The position numbers and the translations under genes are program-made. Shown piece by piece: positions 10,794 to 19,480 of a stretch of DNA of 64,000 nt. Positions within the stretch are counted from its first letter, which is position 1; each line of letters starts with the position of its first letter. Source of the DNA: Seongchinamella sediminis. GTDB taxonomy: Bacteria > Pseudomonadota > Gammaproteobacteria > Pseudomonadales > Halieaceae. Where the stretch lies: assembly GCF_003457605.1 (NCBI RefSeq), contig NZ_QRAN01000011.1, positions 92,921-156,920 on the forward strand, read 5' to 3'. Below the pieces are notes generated by a model. The model was not told the origin of the DNA, made no database searches, and was given only the letters and a program-made list of their open reading frames with translations.

Positions 10794-11870
10794 TCAGTCG
10801 AGCGCCCTGACCGACATACCCTCGACCATCAGGTCCAGCCGGGTGAGCACCAGTTGCTCACCGGGCCGCAGGCCGGAGACAATCACGCTGTCACCCTCAC
10901 GGCGTAGCAGCGACACCGCGCGCCGTTGCAGCCGGCCATCTTCCAGTACATAAACGAAAGCGGACTGATGCAGGGCGGAGCGCGGCATTTTCACCGCATT
11001 CTGCACCGGCTTGCCGGCGAAGCTGGCTTCAACAAACAGGCCCATGGCGAGAACATGACTGTGCAGGGACGGGTTATAGGGCTCATCAACCTGGGCCACC
11101 AGAAAGAACACCCGGGTCTCCTCGTCGACCCGCCGCTCCAACCGGGCGAGACGGGCCTGCCAACTGTGTTGTACATTGCCAAAGGTGGCAGACAGGGTGA
11201 GCTGGGGCCAGCTGCCGTCATCGCGCTGGCCGTAGTCGACGAAGGGCACATCCGCTGCCAGCAGCGGCAGGCGAACCTCCGCCATATCGGTACTGAGCAA
11301 CTTCATCAGCGAGCTGCCCGCGGTAATGTACTGGCCGATGTCCACCCGCTTGATATCCACCACCGCGTTGAACGGCGCCCTGATTCCGGTATTGGCCAGG
11401 TCGACCTGTGCCTGTCGCAGCCGGTCACGGGCGGCGGCAACCCCCGCCTCCGCTTCCGCTATTGCCGCTTTCTTGACCAGCGCCCTGACCTCGGCGAGAG
11501 CCAGCTCGGCACTGGCCAGGGAGGCCTCGGCGGCGGAGACCGCCACTTCGTAATCAATGGGATCGATGCGCAGCAGCAACTGGCCTTTGCTGACCTCCTC
11601 GCCCTGCAGGAAGCCCGGATCTACCCAGACCACGCGGCCGGAAACCTCGCTGACCAGCTCTATACTGCGCCGGGGCGTCACCAGGCCGCGGGATTCGATG
11701 CTGACTGCGACAGCGCCGGGCTGCACGGTCACCACCTCCACCAGCGGTGCCACCTCGTTACTTTGCCGCCGGGGCAGCTCCGGCCGGGAGGAGATCATCG
11801 CCACCGACAGGGCGGCGGCTATCGCCAGCACCAAAAGCGGCAGCACTACAGTTTTCAACAACCGGGACAT
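10794..11870 (-). CDS. RND efflux periplasmic adaptor (HlyD/MFP family)
   Basis: The start is placed at the ATG at 11870, giving 358 residues that begin MSRLLKTVVLPLLVLAIAAA, a signal-anchor. Longer readings add an implausible Trp/Cys-rich head. The order is adaptor-like: a first beta-barrel/lipoyl half (VEVVTVQPGAVAVSIESRG then VSGRVVWVDPG), an alpha-helical hairpin (AEASLASAELALAEV to RDRLRQAQVDLANTG), a second lipoyl half (IRAPFNAVVD), and a C-terminal membrane-proximal domain. It bridges the RND permease to an outer-membrane channel. It is the first gene of the operon with the permease and probably the VOC gene. Confidence 0.9.
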   Translation of the reverse strand: MSRLLKTVVLPLLVLAIAAALSVAMISSRPELPRRQSNEVAPLVEVVTVQPGAVAVSIESRGLVTPRRSIELVSEVSGRVVWVDPGFLQGEEVSKGQLLLRIDPIDYEVAVSAAEASLASAELALAEVRALVKKAAIAEAEAGVAAARDRLRQAQVDLANTGIRAPFNAVVDIKRVDIGQYITAGSSLMKLLSTDMAEVRLPLLAADVPFVDYGQRDDGSWPQLTLSATFGNVQHSWQARLARLERRVDEETRVFFLVAQVDEPYNPSLHSHVLAMGLFVEASFAGKPVQNAVKMPRSALHQSAFVYVLEDGRLQRRAVSLLRREGDSVIVSGLRPGEQLVLTRLDLMVEGMSVRALD

Positions 11871-11961
11871 AAGCACCTGTGCAGGTTCAAACAACTTGGG
11901 GATGACTATGTTACGCAAGAACGGCCCGCTTGGGTGACAGCGGGGCGCACATTCCTCCGTT

Positions 11962-12633
11962 TTAGAGCAACTGGCCCAGCGATAGTTCCTTGCCTGCGGC
12001 TCGATGCGTGGCCATCGCCAGCAATAGTTCGGCGGTGGCCAGGGCATCCACCAGGGCGTTGTGCCCGTGGAAATGCGGCAGGTTATAGCGCTCCCTGCAG
12101 GCCTGCAAACGCAGGACGCCGGGCTTGAGGGACTGGCCCCGGCGCCGCAACAGCGTCTCTTCCTGCAGCAGCGTATCGACCACCGGCATCAGTATGGGGG
12201 CGTGAAAATAGCGGCGGCAGATCTTGTTGAGAAAGGCCAGGTCCAGCGCCGCGTTGTGAAACACCAGTACCTTGCCCGCGGCGACCTCGAGAAAATGGGA
12301 CAGCACCTGTTCCCGCTCGTGGGCGTCAACCAGGTCATGGTCACGCAGGTTGTGGATGGTGGCGCTCTGGCCCACCGAACTCTCCGCCCGGATCAGGTGA
12401 TGTTCAGCGCTGGCCAGGGAGATGGCACCCCGCTCGACAACGACCCAGCCGACGCTGAGTAATTCACCGACGCTTACGTCCAGTGACGACATTTCCCCGT
12501 CCACCACCAGGAAAGACACTTCCCGCCAGTCGCTCGAAGTGGACGGCAAGGGCGCCTGCCAGCAGGCCCGCAGCGCTGTGCCGGACACCCGCTTGCGGTA
12601 GGGAAGCCGGCGCAGCTGCAGCCGCCACATCAT
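11962..12633 (-). CDS. DnaQ-like DEDDh 3'-5' exonuclease
   Basis: A 223-residue protein with the exonuclease core: FLVVDGEMSSLD (Exo I, Asp and Glu), VFHNAALDLAFLNK (Exo II), and HNALVDALATAELLL with the upstream His (Exo III, DEDDh type). It has a 35-residue basic N-terminal extension. Its ATG overlaps the stop of the DUF294 gene (ATGA), so both are translationally coupled. The pairing of this exonuclease with a cNMP-binding/CBS/DUF294 protein next to a VC_2705-type symporter is a known conserved neighbourhood in Pseudomonas and Vibrio relatives. Its substrate there is undefined. It is distinct from the replicative epsilon subunit, which is longer. Confidence 0.82.
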   Translation of the reverse strand: MMWRLQLRRLPYRKRVSGTALRACWQAPLPSTSSDWREVSFLVVDGEMSSLDVSVGELLSVGWVVVERGAISLASAEHHLIRAESSVGQSATIHNLRDHDLVDAHEREQVLSHFLEVAAGKVLVFHNAALDLAFLNKICRRYFHAPILMPVVDTLLQEETLLRRRGQSLKPGVLRLQACRERYNLPHFHGHNALVDALATAELLLAMATHRAAGKELSLGQLL

Positions 12634-14543
12634 CCCATTCCCGCCCGGTAGGTCTGGCGGATTGATGCTTGTGCTTCGTCAATGATGGTAAAGGCATCGC
12701 GCAATTGCTCCTTGGCCATTTTCGGCAGATCCCTGGGGTTGAGGAAGTTGGACACTGTCTCGCCTTTGACGATTTGTTCGCACTGGTGCTTGATGCGCAA
12801 CTGCTGGATAAAATGCAGGGCATCGGCGAGGTTGCGGCTGCCAGCGATTGTCAGGTGCCGGTCGGCCGCCAGCGCCTTCAGGCGCTCGTCGGTGTTCACC
12901 GCGCTTATTTTGTGGGCCAGGGCGTGCAGGCGAACAATTTCGGTTACCGGCAGTACGCCCCGCTTCTTCAGGTCCAGCTCAGAGCGATGTTCACCGTCCC
13001 GGTCGACCACAAAACGGCGAAAAATGCCCAGCGGCGGCTTGCTGTCCAGGGCATTGGCTGCCAGCGCGGCAAGGAAAATGGAATTGCGCGAGGCCTGCTC
13101 CAGCATGGTGTGCTGCAGCGCCTTGGCGAGTTTGCAGTCGCCGTAAATACAGCGGATATCAAAGAAGATACTGACCCGCATCACCGCGTCCGGGGTCGGC
13201 GCACGAGCCCACTTGCGCACGGTTTCCTGCCAGGTCGCCAGCGGCTGGCGCCATTCCGCGGTTTTCGCCATGATGCCGCCGGGGCAGTACACATACCCCA
13301 CCTCATCGAGACCATCACAGACAAAGTCGGCGAGCTGCGCAAACCAGGGCAGTTGCTCTGCAGTCACCGCGTCAGCGATAACCAGCCCGTTGTCCTGATC
13401 CGCACCAAGGAGCTGCTCGGCGCGCGCCTGGGAACCAAAACCTGTCCAGCACCAGGGCACCGGGGCCGGCCCCAGTCGCTCTTCAGCCAGCTGAATCAGG
13501 CGCACCGTAATAGCGTCGGAGATGGCGGTCAGCACCTGGCTGACCTGCTGTGCGCGCATGCCGGCATTCACCCACTGCACCATCAGGTTGGCCATGCCCG
13601 ACACCAGTTCCTTGATGCTCTGCACATCATGTTGGCGGGAAATATGCTGGACCAGGTAAACCGGGTCGTCCTGCTTGGCGAGAATCAGGTCAGAGGTAGT
13701 GACAATGCCACAGGTCGCGCCGTTGATTTTGACCGGCAGGTGATGAAAGCGCCGCTGGGTCATCAGCAGGGTAGTGGCAAAGATGGTTTCCGAGCCCTCC
13801 ACCCACTCGATATCCGGGGTCATGATCTCGCTCACCGGGGTCGCGGAGGGCAGGCCGGTGGCAACAAAACGAACCCGTAAATCCCGGTCGGTCACAATGC
13901 CCAGCAGCTGCTCGTTCTCTACGACAAAGGCGGAGGACACCCGGCGCCCCGCCATCGCCTGGGCCACCGACTGCACACTGTCAGCGGGCTGCACCGTCAG
14001 CAGATCGGTGCTCATGACCGTGCGCACCTCCTGCATCATGATATTGGGTTCAGGCTGGTAGCGCGCGGCACGACGCAGGCGACGATTGCGCTGGCCGGAA
14101 AAATAGCGGTCGAAATGCCGGTCCTGGTCCCGCAGGGAGCGGTACACCTCGTCGGGAATGAAATAGATCAACGCGTCTTCGATGACGGTGGCGATCACCT
14201 CGCCCCGCTCGGCATTCAGTCCGGCGATGTGGAAGTTTTCGCCCTCGCCGAGGCGGTCGAGCAATTTATTGTCACTGTCCCTGAGTTCCACCGCACCGCT
14301 GCGCAGGATGCGCAAACCGCTGGCTTCCGTATTGGCATCGAAGCTCTCTCCTTTGCAATGGTACTGAACCAGGACTTTGGCGATCACCGGGTGCAAGACT
14401 TCCGGCGCCAGTTCATTGAATGGCAGCGTCTGGCCGATGAATTCGGCAATGGTAACCAGTTCGGGGGTATCCAGCCCGGGATATTGCCCGCGGTGGCCGT
14501 CAGCGCCGGTCGCTGGGGACATGTCGGAATTCATCTGTCTCAA
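12630..14543 (-). CDS. cNMP-binding / CBS / DUF294 putative nucleotidyltransferase
   Basis: A 637-residue modular protein. Residues about 30-130 form a cyclic-nucleotide-binding-like beta barrel (LRILRSGAVELRDSDNKLL). Residues about 150-270 hold two CBS domains (VAQAMAGRRVSSAFVVENEQ, then MTQRRFHHLPV). Residues 300-440 hold the DUF294 nucleotidyltransferase-like core with GFGSQARAEQLLGADQDNG, and a helical C-terminal domain follows. The TTG at 14543 overlaps the upstream stop (TTGA) and has GGAG five bases before it. An ATG at 14534 is the alternative start. The layout suggests a ligand-sensing enzyme that modifies a protein or nucleotide partner, probably tied to acetate uptake by its neighbours (inference). 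Confidence 0.88.
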   Translation of the reverse strand: MRQMNSDMSPATGADGHRGQYPGLDTPELVTIAEFIGQTLPFNELAPEVLHPVIAKVLVQYHCKGESFDANTEASGLRILRSGAVELRDSDNKLLDRLGEGENFHIAGLNAERGEVIATVIEDALIYFIPDEVYRSLRDQDRHFDRYFSGQRNRRLRRAARYQPEPNIMMQEVRTVMSTDLLTVQPADSVQSVAQAMAGRRVSSAFVVENEQLLGIVTDRDLRVRFVATGLPSATPVSEIMTPDIEWVEGSETIFATTLLMTQRRFHHLPVKINGATCGIVTTSDLILAKQDDPVYLVQHISRQHDVQSIKELVSGMANLMVQWVNAGMRAQQVSQVLTAISDAITVRLIQLAEERLGPAPVPWCWTGFGSQARAEQLLGADQDNGLVIADAVTAEQLPWFAQLADFVCDGLDEVGYVYCPGGIMAKTAEWRQPLATWQETVRKWARAPTPDAVMRVSIFFDIRCIYGDCKLAKALQHTMLEQASRNSIFLAALAANALDSKPPLGIFRRFVVDRDGEHRSELDLKKRGVLPVTEIVRLHALAHKISAVNTDERLKALAADRHLTIAGSRNLADALHFIQQLRIKHQCEQIVKGETVSNFLNPRDLPKMAKEQLRDAFTIIDEAQASIRQTYRAGMG

Positions 14544-15007
14544 TCATCTCCGGGCTGTAAAAAAGCCGTGGACGCGTCGGCGAAGTAGCTGCTGCCCCCC
14601 GCCCGGGCCACCAGACGGATACGATCTGCCGGCGCCGGCACCTCCGCCAGCACAATGCGCCAGGCCAGCCCCTGGCCATCACTGGCCCGCATGGCCGCGG
14701 GCGTGGCATCAGCCCCGCCTTCCACAACCGCCAGCACCGCACCCTCCAGCGGGTGGGAGGAACTCAACAGGAACTCAGGGCCGGTCACGCCCTGCTGCAG
14801 GGTCAGGCGCAGCCTGAAGTCCTCGTTCTCGAGGTCACAGGCGCCACTGCGGTAGCGGCAGTTACTCTGCTCCACCAGCGGGTAGGACTGCCCCGGTTTG
14901 GCGGCTTGCGGTTGCTCACCCAGGAACTGGCCAACGGCGAACCAGGCCAGTACGGACAGAATGGGCGCCACAATCATGGCGATAATCACGTGTTTGTTCT
15001 TGAACAT
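14540..15007 (-). CDS. Small membrane-anchored protein of unknown function
   Basis: A 155-residue protein with one N-terminal membrane segment (VIIAMIVAPILSVLAWFAVG, about residues 8-27). A roughly 120-residue extracytoplasmic domain follows, containing two cysteines close together (NCRYRSGACDLENEDF), possibly a disulfide. I do not recognise a named family. It is coupled by a four-base overlap to the DUF294 gene and lies 199 bases downstream of the symporter gene on the same strand, after a terminator. This makes it the first gene of a three-gene unit with DUF294 and the exonuclease. Confidence 0.75.
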   Translation of the reverse strand: MFKNKHVIIAMIVAPILSVLAWFAVGQFLGEQPQAAKPGQSYPLVEQSNCRYRSGACDLENEDFRLRLTLQQGVTGPEFLLSSSHPLEGAVLAVVEGGADATPAAMRASDGQGLAWRIVLAEVPAPADRIRLVARAGGSSYFADASTAFLQPGDD

Positions 15008-15156
15008 ATGCCTGGGTTACTCCCGGGTCTGCCATGGCAGCGCTGCCACCCCTGTAGCGAAACGGTTGTCGGCCGGCGTCTCCGGCCGTCTGACTGTTGC
15101 ACAATCTGCACGCAGCGAAAAGACCGCAAAATACAGATTGGGCAAAAGTCACAACG

Positions 15157-15186
15157 AAAAAGGAGGCGCCGCATGACGGCACCTCC
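15157..15186 (-). terminator. Intrinsic terminator after the symporter gene
   Basis: On the minus strand a nine-base-pair stem (15178-15186 with 15162-15170, one G-T wobble) and a seven-base loop are followed by five Ts. It lies 21 bases past the symporter stop and so separates the symporter operon from the three-gene unit downstream. Confidence 0.75.
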
Positions 15187-15206
15187 TGCATAACAAGCTG
15201 GATGGT

Positions 15207-16943
15207 TCAGTGGCCAGTGGCCTCTCCTGATCCCACCGGTACCCGGATGTGCTCAACCATTTCCTGCACATGCTCAGGCGGTTCAGCTGTCACCTTGGAC
15301 ACCGCGAAGGCCACCGCAAAGTTCACCACCGCACCCACGCAGCCGAAGGCGTTGGGCTCGATACCCATGAACCAGTTGTCGCCACCGGGCTGGACCCAGG
15401 CCGTTCCGGGGATGAACATGATGCCCTTGTGCTGGAACACGTAGTAAAGGGTAACGCCGATACCGGCTACCATGCCCGCAATCGCGCCCTCCTTGGTCAC
15501 ACCCTTGGAGAAGATACCCATCATCAGTGCCGGGAAGATCGAGGAAGCGGCCAGGCCGAAGGCCAGTGCCACCGTACCCGCGGCGAATCCCGGTGGATTC
15601 AGCCCCAGGTAACCGGCGCCCAGAATCGCCACCGCCATGGCGATACGGCTCGCCATAAGCTCGCTCTTCTCCGAAATGTTGGGCGTGAAAATGCCCTTCA
15701 TCAGGTCATGGGAAATGGCCGAGGATATCGCCAACAGCAGGCCGGCCGCAGTGGACAGCGCTGCCGCCAGGCCGCCCGCTGCCACCAGGGCAATCACCCA
15801 GTTGGGGAGCTTGGCGATTTCGGGGTTGGCCAGCACCATGATGTCGTTGTCGATCTTGACCATCTCGTTGATGTCTTTATCCGCCGAGTACTGGATACGG
15901 CCGTCACCGTTCTTGTCCTCGAAGGCCAGCAGACCGGTAGTCTCCCAGTTTTTGAACCACTGGGGACGTTCCTCGATCGCCAGGTATTCACCGGGTGAGG
16001 GTTCCAGAGTCTGCATCAGGTTCAGGCGAGCCATGCCAGCCACCGCAGGGGCAGTGGTGTAGAGGATGGCGATGAACACCAGTGCCCACCCCGCTGAGGA
16101 GCGGGCGTCCTTCACCTTGGGTACGGTAAAGAAGCGGATGATCACGTGCGGCAGGCCCGCAGTACCGATCATCAGCGACAGGGTGTAGGCGAACATGTTG
16201 ATGCCGCTCAGGCGCACATTCGTGGTGTACTCCTTGAAGCCCAGGTCAGTGACCACCATATCCAGCTTGTCCAGCAGGTAGATGTCCGTACCGATCAGTT
16301 TGCTACCCAGGCCCAGCTGGGGCAGCGGGTTGCCGGTCAACTGCAGGCTGATGAAGATAGCCGGAATGGTGTAGGCCAGGATCAGCACGCAGTACTGGGC
16401 AATCTGGGTGTAGGTAATACCCTTCATGCCGCCGAGCACCGCATAGAAGAACACGATGGTCATGCCCACGTAGAGACCGGTGTCGTAATCCACTTCCAGG
16501 AAGCGGGAGAAGGCTACGCCCACCCCTTTCATCTGGCCGATCACGTAGGTCACCGAACAGATGATGAGACAGATCACCGCCACCGCGCGCGCCGATTTTG
16601 AGTAGAAGCGGTCACCGATAAACTCGGGCACGGTGAACTTGCCGTACTTGCGCAGGTAGGGCGCCAGCAACATGGCGAGAATCACATAACCACCGGTCCA
16701 TCCCATCAGGAACACCGAACCGCCGTAGCCGCCGTAGCTGAGGGCGATCAAGCCTGCCATGGAAATGAAGGATGCCGCTGACATCCAGTCAGCCGCCGTT
16801 GCCATGCCGTTCTGTACCGGGTGAATACCGCCGCCAGCCACGTAGAAATCCTTGGTGGATCCCGCTCGGGCCCAGATGGCGATGCCGATGTAGAGGGCGA
16901 AGGTCAGGCCCACTACGATATACGTTAATGTTTGCAGATCCAT
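15207..16943 (-). CDS. Sodium/solute symporter, VC_2705 subfamily (acetate-type)
   Basis: A 578-residue SSS-family transporter with about thirteen membrane helices. It opens MDLQTLTYIVVGLTFALYIG, then ADWMSAASFISMAGLIALSYGG in the conserved Na+-site helices, and GGMKGITYTQIAQYCVLILAY. A hydrophilic insert at about residues 325-375, rich in Asp/Asn (FEDKNGDGRIQYSADKD), is typical of the VC_2705 subfamily and distinguishes it from plain ActP. GGGAG lies nine bases before the ATG. It follows the DUF4212 small-subunit gene by 12 bases, the standard pairing. Relatives are linked to short-chain carboxylates such as acetate; the substrate here is inferred. Confidence 0.9.
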   Translation of the reverse strand: MDLQTLTYIVVGLTFALYIGIAIWARAGSTKDFYVAGGGIHPVQNGMATAADWMSAASFISMAGLIALSYGGYGGSVFLMGWTGGYVILAMLLAPYLRKYGKFTVPEFIGDRFYSKSARAVAVICLIICSVTYVIGQMKGVGVAFSRFLEVDYDTGLYVGMTIVFFYAVLGGMKGITYTQIAQYCVLILAYTIPAIFISLQLTGNPLPQLGLGSKLIGTDIYLLDKLDMVVTDLGFKEYTTNVRLSGINMFAYTLSLMIGTAGLPHVIIRFFTVPKVKDARSSAGWALVFIAILYTTAPAVAGMARLNLMQTLEPSPGEYLAIEERPQWFKNWETTGLLAFEDKNGDGRIQYSADKDINEMVKIDNDIMVLANPEIAKLPNWVIALVAAGGLAAALSTAAGLLLAISSAISHDLMKGIFTPNISEKSELMASRIAMAVAILGAGYLGLNPPGFAAGTVALAFGLAASSIFPALMMGIFSKGVTKEGAIAGMVAGIGVTLYYVFQHKGIMFIPGTAWVQPGGDNWFMGIEPNAFGCVGAVVNFAVAFAVSKVTAEPPEHVQEMVEHIRVPVGSGEATGH

Positions 16944-16955
16944 GTTCAGAGCTCC

Positions 16956-17225
16956 CTATTCGTCTTCTTCGACGCCGAACTCACGGTCCAGGTCGCCCAT
17001 TTTTTTGGCGTAGTAAAAAATCAACACCACGAAAACATAGATGGAGCCCTGCTGGGCAAACCAGAAGCCGAGCTTGTAGCCGCCTATCTGGATCTGGTTG
17101 AGCACATCCACGAGGATAATGCCGAAGCCATAGCTGACGACGAACCAGATCACCAGCAACTTGACCATCAGGGACAAGTTGCGGCGCCAGTAAGCCTTCG
17201 CCTGCTCTGCGTTTAGTGGGGACAT
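16956..17225 (-). CDS. DUF4212 symporter small subunit
   Basis: An 89-residue membrane protein with two predicted helices (KLLVIWFVVSYGFGIILVDVL and an aromatic-rich GSIYVFVVLIFYYAKKM). It ends in an acidic tail with DREFGVEEDE. The family is found directly upstream of VC_2705-type sodium/solute symporters and is thought to be an accessory subunit. The start is firm, because AAGGAGGTG precedes the ATG at the optimal distance. Transcription probably starts in the palindrome-rich region immediately upstream, shared with the divergent porin gene. Confidence 0.9.
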   Translation of the reverse strand: MSPLNAEQAKAYWRRNLSLMVKLLVIWFVVSYGFGIILVDVLNQIQIGGYKLGFWFAQQGSIYVFVVLIFYYAKKMGDLDREFGVEEDE

Positions 17226-17492
17226 TACACACCTCCTTCAGGTGTTGTTATCGATTATTGCCACCGGGATGGTACTCCCGGCCGCCTGTTCTTACCCTTA
17301 GACCTTGGTCTATCCAGACCACGGACGACTTACCCGCTTATAGTCACACTTCGCTTGCCCGCGGATAAATTAGACCTTGGTCTACGGGCTGCAGCGCCTT
17401 CCGACCAAGGTCCCATCGACCAAAGTCCAATTGGTTTTGGACTGAAATCGGCGGACTCTGTCGCAGTCAATCGACCACACACGGAGAACGTT
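17226..17492. promoter_or_regulatory. Divergent symporter/porin control region with GAC-N4-GTC palindromes
   Basis: TAGACCTTGGTCTA occurs twice, perfectly, at 17299-17312 and 17371-17384. The core recurs as GACCAAGGTC at 17403-17412 and GACCAAAGTC at 17418-17427, with a degenerate GACCACGGAC at 17317-17326. AGTCCAA (17424-17430) and TTGGACT (17437-17443) add an inverted repeat. Upstream of the porin the sites centred at 17377.5 and 17407.5 are 30 bp apart. A TGGACT -10-like hexamer (17438-17443) lies 33 bp beyond the second, the same layout as at the LuxR-type regulator gene. For the minus-strand symporter, TACCAT at 17274-17269 is a possible -10. Confidence 0.65.
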
Positions 17493-18593
17493 ATGTCTCA
17501 CATAAAAATTAAAGCTCTCACCGCCGCTGTCGCACTCTGTGCCGCACCGCAGGCATTCTCAGGCTACACATTCGACCTCGGCGACGGTAACCAGCTCACC
17601 TTCGGCGGCTACATCAAGGCCGACGTCCGCTATGTAGACGGTGATGTCGGCTACCAGGACTACTGGCGCGGCAACAACCCGGGCTTTGCTGACACCTCAA
17701 AAACCCACTTCAACGTGAAAGAGACACGCTTCAACACCAAGTACACCCACGGTGATGTGACCGCGTTTATCGAGATGGACTTCTACGGCGGCGACGGCAA
17801 TGAGGTGGCCACCAACGGCACCAACCCCCGCCTGCGCCACGCCTTCATCGACTACAAGGGATGGCGCGCGGGCCAGTTCTGGTCAACCTTCACCCCACTG
17901 AAGGCATTCCCTGACGCCCTGGATTTCGGTGGCCCGATTGTCGGTGAGGTGTTCATCCGCCAGCCGATGATTCGCTACTCTACCGGCGGGTTCAGCATCG
18001 CCGTGGAAAACCCGGAAACCTGGGGCGGCGACACCCCCACCGGCGTTAACTCCAACGGCGGCGGCTCTACCGGCATCGATAACGACGAGGACATTCCGGA
18101 CCTGATCGCCACCTACGCCTTCAAGGGCGACTGGGGTGAAGTCCAGGCGGGGGTGCTCGCGCGCAAACTGGAGCAGGGTGGTGTCGACGAGACGGCGATC
18201 GCCGGTAACGTTGGCGGGCGGATCAATATCGGCAAGGACGATATTCGCTTCCAGGTCAACGTCGGTGAATCCGGCCGCTACGTCGGTGCGGGCATGGTCA
18301 ACGACATCGTCCTTGACCCGGTAACGGGTGACAAGGAAGTCGAAGACACCACGGCCTTCACCATCGCCTACCGCCACCTGTGGAGCGACAAATGGCGCAG
18401 CACCCTGTACTACGGTGAAGCGACCACCGATGTGCTTGAACTCGATCGCTCCCACTGGGGTGTCAACCTCATCCGCCAGCTGACTCCCGCGCTGTCAGTA
18501 GGCGGCGAGCTGGGCCAGTTCTCGGTCGATGATGACCTCGGCGAAACCGGCGACTCCAACTACTTCCAGGTGTCCTTCAAGTTCGGCATCTAA
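17493..18593 (+). CDS. DcaP-like outer-membrane porin
   Basis: A 366-residue outer-membrane beta-barrel protein. It starts at the ATG at 17493 with GGAG seven bases upstream and a 23-residue signal peptide ending near AFSGYTF. The first strand reads FGGYIKADVRYVDGD, followed by alternating amphipathic strands, and the chain ends NYFQVSFKFGI with the terminal aromatic/hydrophobic pattern of barrels. This matches the DcaP-like family of trimeric channels for organic acids. It is divergent from the symporter operon across the palindrome region, so it plausibly carries the symporter's substrate across the outer membrane (inference). A strong terminator follows. Confidence 0.85.
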   Translation: MSHIKIKALTAAVALCAAPQAFSGYTFDLGDGNQLTFGGYIKADVRYVDGDVGYQDYWRGNNPGFADTSKTHFNVKETRFNTKYTHGDVTAFIEMDFYGGDGNEVATNGTNPRLRHAFIDYKGWRAGQFWSTFTPLKAFPDALDFGGPIVGEVFIRQPMIRYSTGGFSIAVENPETWGGDTPTGVNSNGGGSTGIDNDEDIPDLIATYAFKGDWGEVQAGVLARKLEQGGVDETAIAGNVGGRINIGKDDIRFQVNVGESGRYVGAGMVNDIVLDPVTGDKEVEDTTAFTIAYRHLWSDKWRSTLYYGEATTDVLELDRSHWGVNLIRQLTPALSVGGELGQFSVDDDLGETGDSNYFQVSFKFGI

Positions 18594-18609
18594 CGCGCTG
18601 CAAGCGCGA

Positions 18610-18640
18610 GGGGCTGGCCCGGCGGGCCAGCCCCTTTTTT
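18610..18640 (+). terminator. Intrinsic terminator of the porin gene
   Basis: A perfect 11-bp stem (18610-18620 with 18624-18634), a three-base loop and six Ts begin 17 bases after the porin stop codon. Confidence 0.9.
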
Positions 18641-18685
18641 GTGTTGCTGTCTCTTCCGGCGCGGATAAACCGGTACCGGCCGCTG

Positions 18686-19342
18686 TTACAGCTGGTCGAT
18701 CGCCCAGCCCAGGAATTCCTTGCGGGTTTGCTGGTCAGCCCGTTGCCACCACAGCTGCAGCATCTCCGCCGGGGAGGCCCCTGAAGTTTCTATCGGCGCC
18801 GGGGCTGCCGCGGGGGCGTTGCCGGACACCGCTTCGGCCACGTCCGCCGACGCGGAGGGGGCCGGCGCGACTGGCACTGCCGACGCTACCTGCTCGCTGC
18901 CATACAGCTTGGCGGCGAAATCACGCCTTACCTCTGTCCGGGTCAGGGTGAACTGCGCCCTGCTGCCGTCCTCGCGGGTGATCACTACCTCCGGCGTACG
19001 GGCGAATTCCTGCGGATCCCTGACCGGCTCGCCTCCCGCCGGCGCCAGTGTGTAGGCGGCGTCATCGGACGCGTCCAGGGTGACAATAAACGCTGCTGAC
19101 TTGACCGACTCCATGGTGTCGTTGAAGTCGGATTCCATCATGTCCGCATAGCGCAGCGCGATCTCGTGGTGACCTGCATCAAACTGCAGCTCGTCCTGGT
19201 GAAAGACCAGGCTGCGCTCGATCATCTGGCCATTGAGGGCAATGAATTCAAAAGACAGGGGAATGGTGAGGCTGGCGGCAGCCAGTGGCGATGACGCCAG
19301 GGCAGTGCCCAGCGCCACGGCCGCAGAAAGCGATGTTTTCAT
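18686..19342 (-). CDS. DUF2057-family periplasmic protein
   Basis: A 218-residue secreted protein with signal peptide MKTSLSAAVALGTALASSPL and probable cleavage after AAA. The mature part resembles DUF2057/YccT-type proteins: SLTIPLSFEFIALNGQ at the start, and a DAGHHEIALRYADMME segment typical of the family. A long Ala/Pro/Ser-rich linker follows, then a C-terminal helix WWQRADQQTRKEFLGWAIDQL. The ATG at 19342 is preferred over an upstream in-frame start because the signal peptide begins there. The function in this family is poorly defined (YccT is linked to curli assembly). It lies convergent to the porin gene and divergent from the LuxR-type regulator. Confidence 0.7.
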   Translation of the reverse strand: MKTSLSAAVALGTALASSPLAAASLTIPLSFEFIALNGQMIERSLVFHQDELQFDAGHHEIALRYADMMESDFNDTMESVKSAAFIVTLDASDDAAYTLAPAGGEPVRDPQEFARTPEVVITREDGSRAQFTLTRTEVRRDFAAKLYGSEQVASAVPVAPAPSASADVAEAVSGNAPAAAPAPIETSGASPAEMLQLWWQRADQQTRKEFLGWAIDQL

Positions 19343-19402
19343 TATTCGGTCCTTTCGACAGAGGGGTGCCGACATAATGTAACCTGCCGGCCGGAAAATT
19401 AT

Positions 19403-19474
19403 TAGACATTAGTCCAGTCCACGCCCATTTCCCGACTAAAGTCTAATGCCGGATCGTGCGGCTGTGCCTAGACT
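19403..19474 (+). promoter_or_regulatory. Promoter with paired GAC-N4-GTC sites upstream of the LuxR-type regulator
   Basis: TAGACATTAGTCCA (19403-19416) and GACTAAAGTCTA (19434-19445) are variants of the palindromes found between the symporter and porin genes. Their centres are 29 bp apart. A -10-like TAGACT (19469-19474) lies 33 bp past the second centre, which would put that site near -42 for a start at about 19481. No good -35 is present, as expected for an activator-dependent promoter. The regulator encoded downstream may control itself here (inference). Confidence 0.55.
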
Positions 19475-19480
19475 CAATCC

